A stretch of DNA of 64,000 nucleotides, taken from NCBI RefSeq assembly GCF_042678145.1, contig NZ_JBHUDG010000017.1, positions 1-64,000 on the forward strand, written 5' to 3'. Under the pieces are notes generated by a model. That model saw nothing but the letters and a program-made list of their open reading frames with translations. It had not been told where the DNA came from and did not search any database. This DNA is from Pseudopedobacter beijingensis. Lineage in GTDB: Bacteria > Bacteroidota > Bacteroidia > Sphingobacteriales > Sphingobacteriaceae. The translations under genes and the position numbers were made by a program. Shown here in pieces: positions 8,879 through 17,868 of the stretch (its first letter is position 1; each line of letters begins with the position of its first letter).

Positions 8879-10930
8879 ATGAAATATAAGAATATTCTTG
8901 TCGCCTCTGCTTTGGCATTTGGAGTAACAGCTTGCAACCAACAAAAAAGTACTAACGAATCTGGTTCTGACGAAAATTTTAATGTAGAGGCAGAATCATT
9001 TGCCGATTTACAGGTTCTGCGCTATCAGGTGCCGGGATTTGATAACCTGACCTTACAGCAAAAGAAACTGGCATACTATCTCTCAGAAGCAGCATTGTGT
9101 GGAAGAGATATTACATACGACCAGCGTGGGAAATATAATTTAACCATTCGTAAAACCATCGAAAATATTTACGACTCTTATAGAGGAGATAAAACAACGA
9201 AAGAATGGGAGCAGTTTAGAGATTACTGTGGGAGATTTTGGTTTAGTAATGGAAATCATCATCATTATGGAAACGATAAATTTATACCAGAATGTTCTTT
9301 CGAGTACTTTTCAGAGTTGGTTAAAAACTCTGCAGAAGAAGGGTTTCCATTGCTGGGTGGCGAAACTCAGGATGCCTTTTTAACCAGAATTAAACCTTAT
9401 ATTTTTGATGCTAACTTTCAACCTAAACTGGTTGATCTACGAGAAGGGATAGATAATGTAATGGCTTCTTCCAATAATTTTTATGAAGGAGTTACACAAA
9501 AAGAAGTAGAAACATTTTATGCTCAATTTGATACCAAAGGTAATGCTCCATCATGGGGATTAAACTCCAAGTTGATTAAAGAAAACGGAAAGGTTTATGA
9601 GAAAACCTGGAAAATAGGAGGGATGTATGGTCCCGCATTAGAAAAAGTTGTTTATTGGTTGAAAAAAGCAACCGAGGTCGCTGAAAATAACCAGCAAAGA
9701 ATAGCTCTTGAAAAACTGATTAAATATTACCAAACCGGTGATTTGAAAGATTTTGACGATTACAGCATTGCCTGGGTAGAAGATACATCTTCGCATATAG
9801 ACGTTATCAATGGTTTTATAGAAGTTTATAACGATGCTATAGGTAAGAAGGGAACTTTTGAGAGTGTGGTTTCTATGAAAGATGAAGAAGCTACAAAACG
9901 TATTAAGTTAATTTCTGATCAGGCTCAGTGGTTTGAAGATAACTCTCCTTTGATTCCAGAACATAAGAAAAAAGATGTAAAAGGTATTACAGCAAGAGTA
10001 ATAACGGTAATTCAGGAATCTGGAGACTCAAGTCCGTCAACACCTATTGGTATTAACCTGCCCAATGCAGATTGGATTAGAAAGGAGCATGGTTCCAAGT
10101 CTGTTTCTTTGAGCAATATTGTACATTCTTATAATTTAATGGCTGCCGGAAGCGGTATGTTAGATGAGTTTGCTTACGGCAATGATGTGAAGAAAAGGAT
10201 TAAAGAATATGGTAATCTGTCTTCAGATCTGCATACAGATATGCATGAATGTATAGGACATGCTTCGGGGCAAATTAATCCGGGAGTAGAAACACCAGAC
10301 AAAACACTTAAAACTTACGCTTCTACTTTGGAAGAAGCAAGAGCAGATTTGGTAGCTCTGTATTATATCTACGATCAGAAATTGGTAGATATAGGCGCTA
10401 TGCCAAATCTTGAAGTGGGAAAAGCAGAGTATGATAGCTACATCATGAATGGCCTTATTTCGCAACTTACCAGAATTAAACCAGGACATAATCTGGAGGA
10501 AGCGCATATGCGCAACAGACAGCTGATTGCTATGTGGGCTTATGAGAAAGGAAAGAAAGATAATGTGATAGAGCTGTTTAAAGAGAACGGAAAAACCTAT
10601 ACTAAAATTAATGATTATACTAAGTTGAGAAGTTTATTTGGCGATCTTTTAAGAGAAATACAACGAATTAAATCTGAAGGAGATTATACCGGTGGTAAAA
10701 ACCTGGTAGAAAACTATGGGGTTAAAGTTGATCAGCAGCTATTGACGGAAGTTTTAGAAAGGTTTAGTAAGCTGGATGTTAAACCTTATAAAGGTTTTAT
10801 ACAACCAAAATTAGTTCCGGTAATGAAAAATGATGAAATTGTTGATGTGAAAGTAGAATATCCTAAATCGTTTTTTGAACAGATGATGTATTACTCAAAA
10901 AACTATTCTTTTTTACCAGCAATCAATTAA
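8879..10930 (+). CDS. Dipeptidyl-peptidase III family (M49) lipoprotein
   Basis: 683-aa zinc exopeptidase. The N terminus is a lipoprotein signal (lipobox-like FGVTAC, Cys at about residue 19), so it is probably anchored in a cell-envelope membrane. The unusual M49 zinc motif HECIGH occurs at about residues 456-461 (the family form is HEXXXH rather than HEXXH), and the third-ligand motif EEARADL follows about 25 residues later. The family removes dipeptides from peptide N termini. The gene is transcribed alone and is followed by a strong bidirectional terminator shared with the convergent protease gene. Length agrees with bacterial M49 enzymes. Confidence 0.93.
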   Translation: MKYKNILVASALAFGVTACNQQKSTNESGSDENFNVEAESFADLQVLRYQVPGFDNLTLQQKKLAYYLSEAALCGRDITYDQRGKYNLTIRKTIENIYDSYRGDKTTKEWEQFRDYCGRFWFSNGNHHHYGNDKFIPECSFEYFSELVKNSAEEGFPLLGGETQDAFLTRIKPYIFDANFQPKLVDLREGIDNVMASSNNFYEGVTQKEVETFYAQFDTKGNAPSWGLNSKLIKENGKVYEKTWKIGGMYGPALEKVVYWLKKATEVAENNQQRIALEKLIKYYQTGDLKDFDDYSIAWVEDTSSHIDVINGFIEVYNDAIGKKGTFESVVSMKDEEATKRIKLISDQAQWFEDNSPLIPEHKKKDVKGITARVITVIQESGDSSPSTPIGINLPNADWIRKEHGSKSVSLSNIVHSYNLMAAGSGMLDEFAYGNDVKKRIKEYGNLSSDLHTDMHECIGHASGQINPGVETPDKTLKTYASTLEEARADLVALYYIYDQKLVDIGAMPNLEVGKAEYDSYIMNGLISQLTRIKPGHNLEEAHMRNRQLIAMWAYEKGKKDNVIELFKENGKTYTKINDYTKLRSLFGDLLREIQRIKSEGDYTGGKNLVENYGVKVDQQLLTEVLERFSKLDVKPYKGFIQPKLVPVMKNDEIVDVKVEYPKSFFEQMMYYSKNYSFLPAIN

Positions 10931-10945
10931 AGTATAAATTGATGT

Positions 10946-10990
10946 AAAAAAGAACGCCGGAATATTTAATACTCCGGCGTTCTTTTTTGT
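10946..10990. terminator. Bidirectional intrinsic terminator
   Basis: Perfect stem AGAACGCCGGA (10951-10961) with TCCGGCGTTCT (10973-10983), 11-nt loop, flanked by A-run on the left and T-run on the right. It sits between two convergent genes and can serve both. Confidence 0.92.
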
Positions 10991-11005
10991 ATTGGTTTTA
11001 TATCG

Positions 11006-12103
11006 TTAATTATAGACCTTAACCATAAAAATGTAATCTTGCATTTTCTTAATTTGCTGTGTTTTGTTTAAAGAAGCCACATTGTTCTTTTTATTCAGTA
11101 CTATTTTGTTTTTTAGAGAATCCTGAGAGATACTTTCTACCGCTTTCAAAACATAATCAGATTTAATGGCAAATGCAGCTCCGTCTGTTTGGTTCTGTTT
11201 TCCGCTGATTACACCAATTACATTGCCTTTTGCATCAAATAATGGGCCTCCGGAGTTACCTGGGTTTACAGGAATAGAAACTTGATATTGAAGAGAATCA
11301 CCACCAAAACCGGTTTGTGCACTTAAATAACCTTTGCCTAAAACAACCTCATCTCTTGGGTATCCAATAGTGTATACATCTTCACCTAAATCTGCAGATT
11401 TTTTAAATGTATAGGGTAAATTTCCTAAACTGGTAAAAGACGGATCGTTAATGTATAACACAGCAATATCGTAAGACGGATCTACATAAATTGTTTGCGT
11501 TTTAAAAGATTCGCCCTTATTATTCTGGATATAAACAGAGTCAGCACCTTGTACCACATGGTAGTTGGTAACAATGTAACCAGAAGAAGTTAAGGCAAAG
11601 CCAGTACCCCCAAATTGACTGGGAGCTACGCTCTTACTATTTGCGGCCTTAGAATTAACATTTCTAACCAACGCATTGTGTGATTTCCTGATGCTTTCCA
11701 TATCCCTTTTTAAGGCACTATAAGAAGGATCGTTCTTATCTGTTTTAAATTGGCCAGTGGAAAATAAAGTCACTAATGTTGTAATAACTGCAACGGATGC
11801 GGCAATAGAAAGGCTTTTTTTGTATTTTTCCCAGAGTTCTACAATCTTAGGTTTGTGCTCAAGTACTTCCTCTCTGATGGTAGGAATATCCAGTTCTTCG
11901 TGAATACTGTTCAATGTAGATTTCAACGATTTTATTTCACCGTATCCCTTAACAGATTTCAAGAACTCTATATGCTCAACAACTTTTTGGTCTAAAGCTG
12001 GATTCTGCTGTCTTTCAAGCTTAAATTTAATGCGCTCATCCTCATTCATCTCTTTGTAGAGATAAGCTTCTATGCGTTTTATTAAATCAAGTTCACTGAA
12101 CAT
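11006..12103 (-). CDS. Anti-sigma-like membrane protein fused to a trypsin-like (S1C/DegP-type) protease
   Basis: 365 aa. Residues 1-95 are a charged cytoplasmic helical region resembling the N termini of ECF anti-sigma factors (ending WEKYKKS). One transmembrane helix follows at about 97-115, then an extracytoplasmic linker, then a trypsin-fold domain from about 160. The catalytic triad is visible: His182 (TNYHVVQGAD), Asp212 (SYDIAVLY) and Ser284 (NPGNSGGPLFD). No PDZ domain is present, unlike DegP or DegS. The gene starts 7 bp after the end of the ECF sigma gene at 12111, so the two form a cotranscribed pair. A sensible reading is that the periplasmic protease domain senses or responds to envelope damage while the cytoplasmic part holds the sigma factor. 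That coupling is inferred; the protease domain is certain. Confidence 0.87.
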   Translation of the reverse strand: MFSELDLIKRIEAYLYKEMNEDERIKFKLERQQNPALDQKVVEHIEFLKSVKGYGEIKSLKSTLNSIHEELDIPTIREEVLEHKPKIVELWEKYKKSLSIAASVAVITTLVTLFSTGQFKTDKNDPSYSALKRDMESIRKSHNALVRNVNSKAANSKSVAPSQFGGTGFALTSSGYIVTNYHVVQGADSVYIQNNKGESFKTQTIYVDPSYDIAVLYINDPSFTSLGNLPYTFKKSADLGEDVYTIGYPRDEVVLGKGYLSAQTGFGGDSLQYQVSIPVNPGNSGGPLFDAKGNVIGVISGKQNQTDGAAFAIKSDYVLKAVESISQDSLKNKIVLNKKNNVASLNKTQQIKKMQDYIFMVKVYN

Positions 12104-12110
12104 GGCTTTG

Positions 12111-12680
12111 TTATTTTAAATTGAAAAACATTTTTTTGAGTCTTTGCAGGCATTTATACTTTTGTGTTTTTGCATTATCAGCATTGGTATAACCAAACTT
12201 TTCACAGATGTCTTGCATAGACATATTTCGGATATAAAAATCCTCAATAATTGTTTTGCAGGGTTCACCCAAAGTTTCCAATGCCTCATGCATTTTGTTA
12301 AACTGCTTATCTTTTTCCTCATGTTGTTCTAAATCATTTTCAACCGGGATAAAGTCTTCATAATCTTTAATATTTTCCGTCTGCCTTCCTCTATGGTTTA
12401 GCTTTTTTAGCCATAAACGCCTGCAAACAGAGTATATAAAAGTTTTGAGTTTGCTGCTTAACTCAAAGTCACCATTCTTAATTTTGGTATGCAGAATGAT
12501 AATAGATTCCTGATAAACATCCTTAGCCTCTTCTTCCGTTCCATTATTATTCAATACCAACTTCAAAGCCATAGGATAATACTCTTTATACAGATAATTC
12601 AAAACAGTAGTAGAGTTGTTTAATATCCCTAAAATGATATCATTATCTGTTGGCTTGGAATGTGTCTGCTTACTACTCAC
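12111..12680 (-). CDS. ECF RNA polymerase sigma factor
   Basis: 189-aa sigma-70 family protein with only regions 2 and 4. Region 2 carries EEEAKDVYQESIIIL and KTFIYSVCRRLWLKKL; region 4 carries CKTIIEDFYIRNMSMQDICEKFGY, a helix-turn-helix for the -35-type element. It begins at a GTG codon (complement of 12678-12680), with no better upstream Met. It is the first gene of a two-gene unit with the anti-sigma/protease fusion. Targets are unknown; the divergent small lipoprotein gene at 13084 is one candidate. Confidence 0.92.
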   Translation of the reverse strand: MSSKQTHSKPTDNDIILGILNNSTTVLNYLYKEYYPMALKLVLNNNGTEEEAKDVYQESIIILHTKIKNGDFELSSKLKTFIYSVCRRLWLKKLNHRGRQTENIKDYEDFIPVENDLEQHEEKDKQFNKMHEALETLGEPCKTIIEDFYIRNMSMQDICEKFGYTNADNAKTQKYKCLQRLKKMFFNLK

Positions 12681-13083
12681 TACTTAATACGCTAATTATT
12701 AAAATGTAACCCAATATCTATAAATAAAATTACTCTAAGCCAAGAGCCTTGGAATATGCAAAGTTGAAAAATTATTTGATAATAATAAGCCTATGTGCAT
12801 TATCCTCACCATGTAGATGATATTTATTGAAAATTAAAGATGGTATTAAGTTGAAACTTAGATTCAAAATTGAATTTTACGCGTTTTATCCTTCTGTTTA
12901 TCGGTTTTTATTTTTAGATAGGAGATCTTTTTTAAAATATTTATATAAAATATTGTATTGGTAATTAGGTTGTTATGATGTTTTTTGAGATAAAAAAATA
13001 AAAAATTAAAATTATGGGGTTACCTTTTTATCTTTGCGGTATTAATGATTAAAATCATAAAAATTAAAAAAGAAAATTAAGAC
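12681..13083. other. 403-bp divergent intergenic region
   Basis: AT-rich region between the ECF sigma gene (minus) and the small lipoprotein gene (plus). It holds a short dyad CCAAGagcCTTGG near 12740 and a TAnnTTTG promoter element near 13029. No ORF with a recognisable product was found. Confidence 0.6.
13029..13036 (+). promoter_or_regulatory. Bacteroidota -7 promoter element (TATCTTTG)
   Basis: TATCTTTG matches the Bacteroidota primary-sigma -7 consensus TAnnTTTG. It lies 47 bp upstream of the small lipoprotein ATG. The -33 element is not obvious. Confidence 0.55.
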
Positions 13084-13269
13084 ATGAAAAATTTATTTAA
13101 ATTCGGATTCTTCGCTTTAGCTATCTCTTTATCAGCAGTTGCTTGTAACTCAAACAAACCAGCTGAAGGAAACACTGATACAGTATCTGTTGAAGCAGTA
13201 GACACTACTATCGTTGTTGATACTAACGCTACTGACACTACAGTTGTTGATACAGTAGTTGCTCACTAA
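13084..13269 (+). CDS. Small Asp/Thr/Val-rich lipoprotein
   Basis: 61-aa protein with a lipoprotein signal (MKNLFKFGFFALAISLSAVAC, lipobox SAVAC, Cys about residue 21). The mature part of about 40 residues is acidic and built from repeats of the type VDTTxVVDT/TDTTVVDTVV. It has its own promoter-like element and a strong terminator right after the stop, so it is a real monocistronic gene despite its size. Codon use is biased to a few A/T-ending codons, suggesting high expression. Similar short acidic lipoproteins are common in Sphingobacteriaceae, with no known function. Confidence 0.8.
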   Translation: MKNLFKFGFFALAISLSAVACNSNKPAEGNTDTVSVEAVDTTIVVDTNATDTTVVDTVVAH

Positions 13270-13290
13270 GAAAATCCAATATAAGGAAAA

Positions 13291-13326
13291 AAAGCAGGAC
13301 ACCTTTTAGGTGTCCTGCTTTTTTTA
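13291..13326 (+). terminator. Intrinsic terminator of the small lipoprotein gene
   Basis: 12-bp perfect stem AAGCAGGACACC / GGTGTCCTGCTT (13292-13303 and 13309-13320), 5-nt loop, followed by a T-run. Confidence 0.95.
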
Positions 13327-13571
13327 TGCCTGTTTATAATGGAAAACTTTAATGGCTTGATTAAGCTACTATATATCCAGCTATTTATAAAAGAGAGAGT
13401 GATTACCTTGGCAAGTTTAGTATAGGCTTTAAAAGGGCTTAAATCTCTTTACTAAGACTCCTGAAAGAAAAACTCTTCGAACTCCGATTAGGATAACGAA
13501 AGTGTTTTTTTAAATAGCTTTATTTAAAGATATGTTTGTAGTGCATATTAAGGGAGGATGTGTTTACACAT
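13327..13571. other. Gene-free spacer between two terminators
   Basis: AT-rich stretch of about 245 bp between the small-lipoprotein terminator and the gyrB terminator. No ORF, promoter or RNA-like structure that I can support. Confidence 0.5.
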
Positions 13572-13610
13572 AAAAAATCCCCTAACATCTTTTGAGTTAG
13601 GGGATTTTTT
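13572..13610 (-). terminator. Intrinsic terminator of gyrB
   Basis: 15-bp perfect stem AAAAAATCCCCTAAC (13572-13586) with its complement at 13596-13610, 9-nt loop. It sits 27 bp past the gyrB stop and has a T-run in the minus direction. Confidence 0.93.
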
Positions 13611-13636
13611 GTGTAGTATAATTATAGATCTGAGTC

Positions 13637-15595
13637 TTACAAATCTATTTTTGCATATTTGGCATTTTTCTCAATAAACTCCCTTCTTGGAGCAACCTCG
13701 TCGCCCATTAACATAGAAAATACCCTGTCAGCTTCAGCTGCACTTTCAATAGTGGCTTTTTTCAATGTTCTTCTTTCCGGGTCTAATGTTGTTTCCCAAA
13801 GTTGCTCAGCGTTCATCTCTCCCAAACCTTTATAACGTTGTACGTGTACGCTATCTTCTTTTCCAGCACCTTTTAGTCTTTGGATAGCAGCATCACGTTG
13901 TGTGTCGTTCCAGCAGTATTCAAAATCTTTTCCTTTTTTAACCTGATAAAGAGGAGGAGCAGCAATAAATACATTTCCAGACTCAATTAACGGTTTCATA
14001 TATCTAAAGAAGAAAGTCAGGATTAGCGTGGTAATGTGTGATCCATCCACGTCAGCATCCGTCATGATAATGATCTTATGATATCTTAGCTTGTTTAAGT
14101 TCAATGCTTTATCATCTTCTTCTGTACCTATACTAACGCCTAATGCTGTAAATATATTTTTGATCTCGTCGTTTTCGTAGATCTTATGCTCCATAGCTTT
14201 TTCCACGTTAAGGATTTTTCCTTTTAATGGTAAAATAGCCTGAAAGTCTCTGTTCCTTCCTTGTTTAGCAGTACCACCCGCAGAATCTCCCTCGACAAGG
14301 AATAATTCGCATACCATTGGGTCTTTGTTTGCACAGTCAGCAAGTTTACCTGGAAGTCCAGAGCCGCCCATTACGCTTTTACGCTGAACCATTTCTCTGG
14401 CTTTTCTTGCTGCTGCTCTGGCTGTAGCGGCAAGGACTACCTTATTTACGATTAATCTGGCTTCCTTAGGGTTTTCTTCCAGAAAATTACCTAAAGCCTC
14501 ACCTACTGCAATATCTACAGCTCCGGTAACCTCTGTGTTTCCGAGCTTGGTTTTTGTTTGTCCTTCAAATTGAGGCTCTTGTACCTTTACAGAAATAACA
14601 GATGTTAAACCCTCTCTAAAGTCATCTCCGGTAATTTCAACTTTTACATTCTTTAATAAACCGGATTTTTCAGCATAAGATTTCAAAGTTCTGGTAAGAC
14701 CTCTTCTAAAACCAGCTACGTGGCTACCACCTTCAATGGTGTTGATGTTGTTCACGTAAGAATGGATGTTCTCGTTGTAAGAGTTGTTATATGTAAAAGC
14801 AAGCTCTACCGGGATACCATTTTTTTCACCTTCTATATAAATAGCTTCCGGAATCAAAGGAGTTCTGGTAGAATCTAAAAAGGTAACAAACTCTTTTAAG
14901 CCACCCTCACTGTGATATTCTTCGCTTAAGAAAGAACCATCCTCTTTAACTTCTCTTTCATCAGTCAAAGTCAGGCGGATACCTTTATTAAGAAAGGCCA
15001 GTTCACGTAATCTGCCGGCCAGTGTATCAAACTTATACTCCGTTGTTTGCGTAAATATGGTAGGGTCAGGTAGAAAAGTTTGTATAGTACCTGTTTTATC
15101 ACTCTCGCCAATTACTTTAACATCAAACAAAGGTTTTCCTCTTTCGTATTCCTGAGTGAAAATTTTACCTTCTCTATGTACCACGGTTTTTACGTGTACA
15201 GAGAGAGCGTTAACACAACTTACCCCTACACCGTGTAAACCTCCGGATACTTTGTAAGTATCTTTATCAAATTTACCACCCGCGTGGAGTACGGTCATTA
15301 CAATTTCAAGAGCAGATTTGTTCTCTTTTTTGTTAATTCCCGTAGGGATACCACGACCGTTATCCTCTACCGTGATAGAATTATTGTTATGTATAGTTAC
15401 GTGGATATCCGTACAATATCCTGCTAAAGCTTCATCAATTGAGTTGTCAACAACTTCATATACTAAGTGATGTAATCCTTTCACGCCTATATCTCCGATA
15501 TACATCGCAGGACGTTTTCTTACCGCTTCTAATCCTTCTAATACCTGAATATTATCTGCTGAATAATTTGACTTGTTTTCTAGTTCTTCACTCAT
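13637..15595 (-). CDS. gyrB: DNA gyrase subunit B
   Basis: ATPase subunit of type IIA topoisomerase that drives negative supercoiling. The 652-aa protein has the GHKL ATP-binding fold (EVVDNSIDEALAGY, DNGRGIPTG, GGLHGVGVSCVNALS), the transducer domain, and the C-terminal TOPRIM domain with EGDSAGGTAKQGRNR and the metal-binding DADVDGSHI. The QRYKGLGEMNAEQLWETT ending is the standard GyrB C terminus. GyrA is not nearby. A TAnnTTTG element 20-27 bp upstream of the start codon is a likely promoter, giving a short leader. Confidence 0.98.
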   Translation of the reverse strand: MSEELENKSNYSADNIQVLEGLEAVRKRPAMYIGDIGVKGLHHLVYEVVDNSIDEALAGYCTDIHVTIHNNNSITVEDNGRGIPTGINKKENKSALEIVMTVLHAGGKFDKDTYKVSGGLHGVGVSCVNALSVHVKTVVHREGKIFTQEYERGKPLFDVKVIGESDKTGTIQTFLPDPTIFTQTTEYKFDTLAGRLRELAFLNKGIRLTLTDEREVKEDGSFLSEEYHSEGGLKEFVTFLDSTRTPLIPEAIYIEGEKNGIPVELAFTYNNSYNENIHSYVNNINTIEGGSHVAGFRRGLTRTLKSYAEKSGLLKNVKVEITGDDFREGLTSVISVKVQEPQFEGQTKTKLGNTEVTGAVDIAVGEALGNFLEENPKEARLIVNKVVLAATARAAARKAREMVQRKSVMGGSGLPGKLADCANKDPMVCELFLVEGDSAGGTAKQGRNRDFQAILPLKGKILNVEKAMEHKIYENDEIKNIFTALGVSIGTEEDDKALNLNKLRYHKIIIMTDADVDGSHITTLILTFFFRYMKPLIESGNVFIAAPPLYQVKKGKDFEYCWNDTQRDAAIQRLKGAGKEDSVHVQRYKGLGEMNAEQLWETTLDPERRTLKKATIESAAEADRVFSMLMGDEVAPRREFIEKNAKYAKIDL

Positions 15596-16035
15596 ATTTA
15601 TAAAGTAATAACTTCAAAAATAAGCTTTTAAGCCGATTTTTCCATCATGATGTGGATAAATATCCAGTGTTTTGTTGCTGTGTGTTCAATGTGTTGATTA
15701 TTAGTGTGTTGATTGTTTGTTTTGGAGGGGAATATCGTTGAAAAATGAAGATTTGAAAAAATCTGATTTTTTATGGGATGTTTTTTCTATTTTAAAACCG
15801 TAAAGAGTGTTAAATTCTCTGAGAATTAATGTCTATCTGTATTCTTGGCGTCCTTTGTGATTGTGGCGGTTAGATCATTTGGAAATTCTTTAAAGAAGTG
15901 ATTTTTGACAAATAAGAAATAGATGCTGAAAGATGGAGAAAAAGAGCTTGAGAGTAAGTGGATGCAAGGAAGTTTTTGAGGCTTACTAAATAATAACAAA
16001 ATAACGGTCTCTGATCGTCTGTCTGTTTTTGAGAA
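15596..16035. other. 440-bp divergent intergenic region with gyrB promoter
   Basis: Between gyrB (minus) and the DUF58 gene (plus). The minus strand carries TATTTTTG (complement of 15615-15622), matching TAnnTTTG about 20 bp before the gyrB ATG. The remainder is T/G-rich on the plus strand with no supportable ORF. Confidence 0.5.
15615..15622 (-). promoter_or_regulatory. Candidate gyrB promoter -7 element
   Basis: TATTTTTG on the minus strand matches the Bacteroidota -7 consensus and would put the transcription start about 15 nt before the gyrB ATG. No clear -33 element. Confidence 0.45.
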
Positions 16036-16959
16036 ATGAAAGGAAAAAATATTTTTTTAGATGGTTTAGAAGAAGGACTTAGTTTGGAGGTTCTGGCCCG
16101 ACAGGTGGTAGAAGGATTTATTACAGGACTGCATAAAAGTCCCTTTCATGGTTTTTCGGTAGAATTTGCCGAGCATAAGCTATATAATCAGGGCGAATCT
16201 GTAAAACATGTTGACTGGAAGTTGTTTGCCCGAACAGATAAAATGTTCGTGAAAAAATTTGAGGAAGAAACCAATCTAAGGTGTCATTTGGTATTGGATA
16301 GTTCTTCATCTATGTTTTATCCGGAAGAGGGAATCAATAAATTCCAATACTCTTCATTGGCTATAGCTTCTATTATTAATTTATTACGAAAACAGAGAGA
16401 TGCTTTTGGTCTGACTTTGTTTTCTGATGTTATTGAGTCTCATATTCCTGCTAAATCTACCCGTGTACATGAAAAAATTATTTATCATGAACTGGAACGA
16501 TATCTGAATAAACCAGTGAGAGGGAAACTAACAAATATCACAGAGTGTTTACATACTATCGCAGAACGATTACCTAAACGCTCAATGGTTGTTGTGTTTT
16601 CTGACTTTTTTTCTACCAATCAAAAACAAGGAAATTTGGAAGAAGTGTTTTCAGCACTTCAACATCTGAGGTTTAACAAACACGAAGTTATCATCTTTAA
16701 TGTGTTGGATAAGACACATGAGCTGGACTTCTCTTTTGAAAATAGACCTTATCACTTTATAGATAGCGAAACAGGGAAAGAACTTAAACTAAATCCATTC
16801 CATTATATAGATCAGTATAAATCTAAAATGGACAACTTTAAGAAAGAAATAGACACCCGTTGCGGGCAATTAAAAATAGATTTGGTAGATGCTTATTTAG
16901 AAGAAGGTTTTAATGCTACCTTAAATGCCTGGTTAATTAAGCGTAATAAAATGGGGTAG
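16036..16959 (+). CDS. DUF58 domain protein (von Willebrand A-like fold)
   Basis: 307-aa cytoplasmic protein of the DUF58 family, with the family motifs GESVKHVDWKLFARTDK and VLDSSSSMFYP (a DxSxS metal-ion-dependent adhesion-site-like motif at about residue 90). DUF58 proteins usually sit beside a MoxR AAA+ ATPase and Bat proteins and are thought to act with them in folding or assembly of envelope proteins. No MoxR gene is next to this one; neighbours are gyrB and a convergent MscS. The function is therefore only family-level. Confidence 0.88.
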   Translation: MKGKNIFLDGLEEGLSLEVLARQVVEGFITGLHKSPFHGFSVEFAEHKLYNQGESVKHVDWKLFARTDKMFVKKFEEETNLRCHLVLDSSSSMFYPEEGINKFQYSSLAIASIINLLRKQRDAFGLTLFSDVIESHIPAKSTRVHEKIIYHELERYLNKPVRGKLTNITECLHTIAERLPKRSMVVVFSDFFSTNQKQGNLEEVFSALQHLRFNKHEVIIFNVLDKTHELDFSFENRPYHFIDSETGKELKLNPFHYIDQYKSKMDNFKKEIDTRCGQLKIDLVDAYLEEGFNATLNAWLIKRNKMG

Positions 16960-16963
16960 AAAG

Positions 16964-16998
16964 ACCCTAACAAGTTTTATGCAGAATCTTGTTAGGGT
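16964..16998. terminator. Hairpin between convergent genes
   Basis: Perfect 11-bp stem ACCCTAACAAG (16964-16974) / CTTGTTAGGGT (16988-16998) just after the DUF58 stop and 30 bp from the end of the mscS-like gene. The T-run is weak, but position and symmetry favour a terminator. Confidence 0.65.
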
Positions 16999-17028
16999 TA
17001 GCCATAATTATTTAAAAATAAAACATTT

Positions 17029-17868
17029 CTAAGCTTCGTCTTTTTTATACAGATGTATGTTTGTATGTGTAGATGGTTTAGCAATACCTGCTTTATCAAA
17101 TGCAAGTTTCATTTCCTCTTTTTTCTCACTTTCTACATTAGTAAAGTCAGCATTTTTAACCAATGCCCTTACATTAAACTGGATCCCGGCATTAGAAACA
17201 GAACTGATGATGATAAAAGGGTCTTTTTTGTCAATTACACGTTTATCAGAAAATATTACTTCTTCTATCGTTTTTCTCGCCAGATCGATGTCATCACCGT
17301 AATTGATATTAAAAGTCCATTGCACTTTTCGGGCAGGTTCAATAGAGTTGTTAACAATAACATCGTTATATAAAGCTCCGTTCGGAATAATTACCGTTTT
17401 AAGATCAAAAGTTTTAATTACGGTATGAAATATCTGGATTTCGCTCACAGTACCTGCATTTCCTTTAGATTCTATACTGTCTCCAACTTTAAAGGGTTTT
17501 AACAATAAAATAAGCACCCCACCTGCAAAATTTGCCAGACTTCCCTGTAAGGCCATACCAACAGCAAGACCTGCAGCTCCCAATAAGGCGAAAAATGAAG
17601 TCATTTCTACACCAAGAGTTGTTAAAACGGTCATAATAAGCAAGACCGTTAAAGCATTGTGAACAATGCTTTTTAAGAAAAATTGTAAGGAAATGTCTAC
17701 TTTGTTTTTGGTAATAATAGCAGAAAAAGCTTTGTTAATAAGCTTTATGATTTGTTTACCAATAAACCATATCAGGGTTGCCTTAATAATAGCGATGCCA
17801 ATTTCTGTTCCTTTGGTAACTAGAAACTGTTCAATAGTTTGTAAATAAGTTAAAGTTTCATTATTCAT
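17029..17868 (-). CDS. Small-conductance mechanosensitive channel (MscS family)
   Basis: 279-aa inner-membrane channel that opens under membrane tension to release solutes. It has three N-terminal hydrophobic helices, the pore-lining TM3 pattern FALLGAAGLAVGMALQGSLANFAGGVLILL, then the beta domain (FKVGDSIESKGNAGTVSEI, VIIPNGALYNDVIVNNS) and a C-terminal alpha/beta domain. Its ATG overlaps the last 8 bases of the aminotransferase gene upstream, so the two are translationally coupled, although no functional link is obvious. Confidence 0.94.
   Translation of the reverse strand: MNNETLTYLQTIEQFLVTKGTEIGIAIIKATLIWFIGKQIIKLINKAFSAIITKNKVDISLQFFLKSIVHNALTVLLIMTVLTTLGVEMTSFFALLGAAGLAVGMALQGSLANFAGGVLILLLKPFKVGDSIESKGNAGTVSEIQIFHTVIKTFDLKTVIIPNGALYNDVIVNNSIEPARKVQWTFNINYGDDIDLARKTIEEVIFSDKRVIDKKDPFIIISSVSNAGIQFNVRALVKNADFTNVESEKKEEMKLAFDKAGIAKPSTHTNIHLYKKDEA

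Noticed and set aside
12738..12750. Short dyad CCAAGagcCTTGG upstream of the sigma gene
   Set aside because: Five-bp arms are too short to claim as an operator without a second copy.
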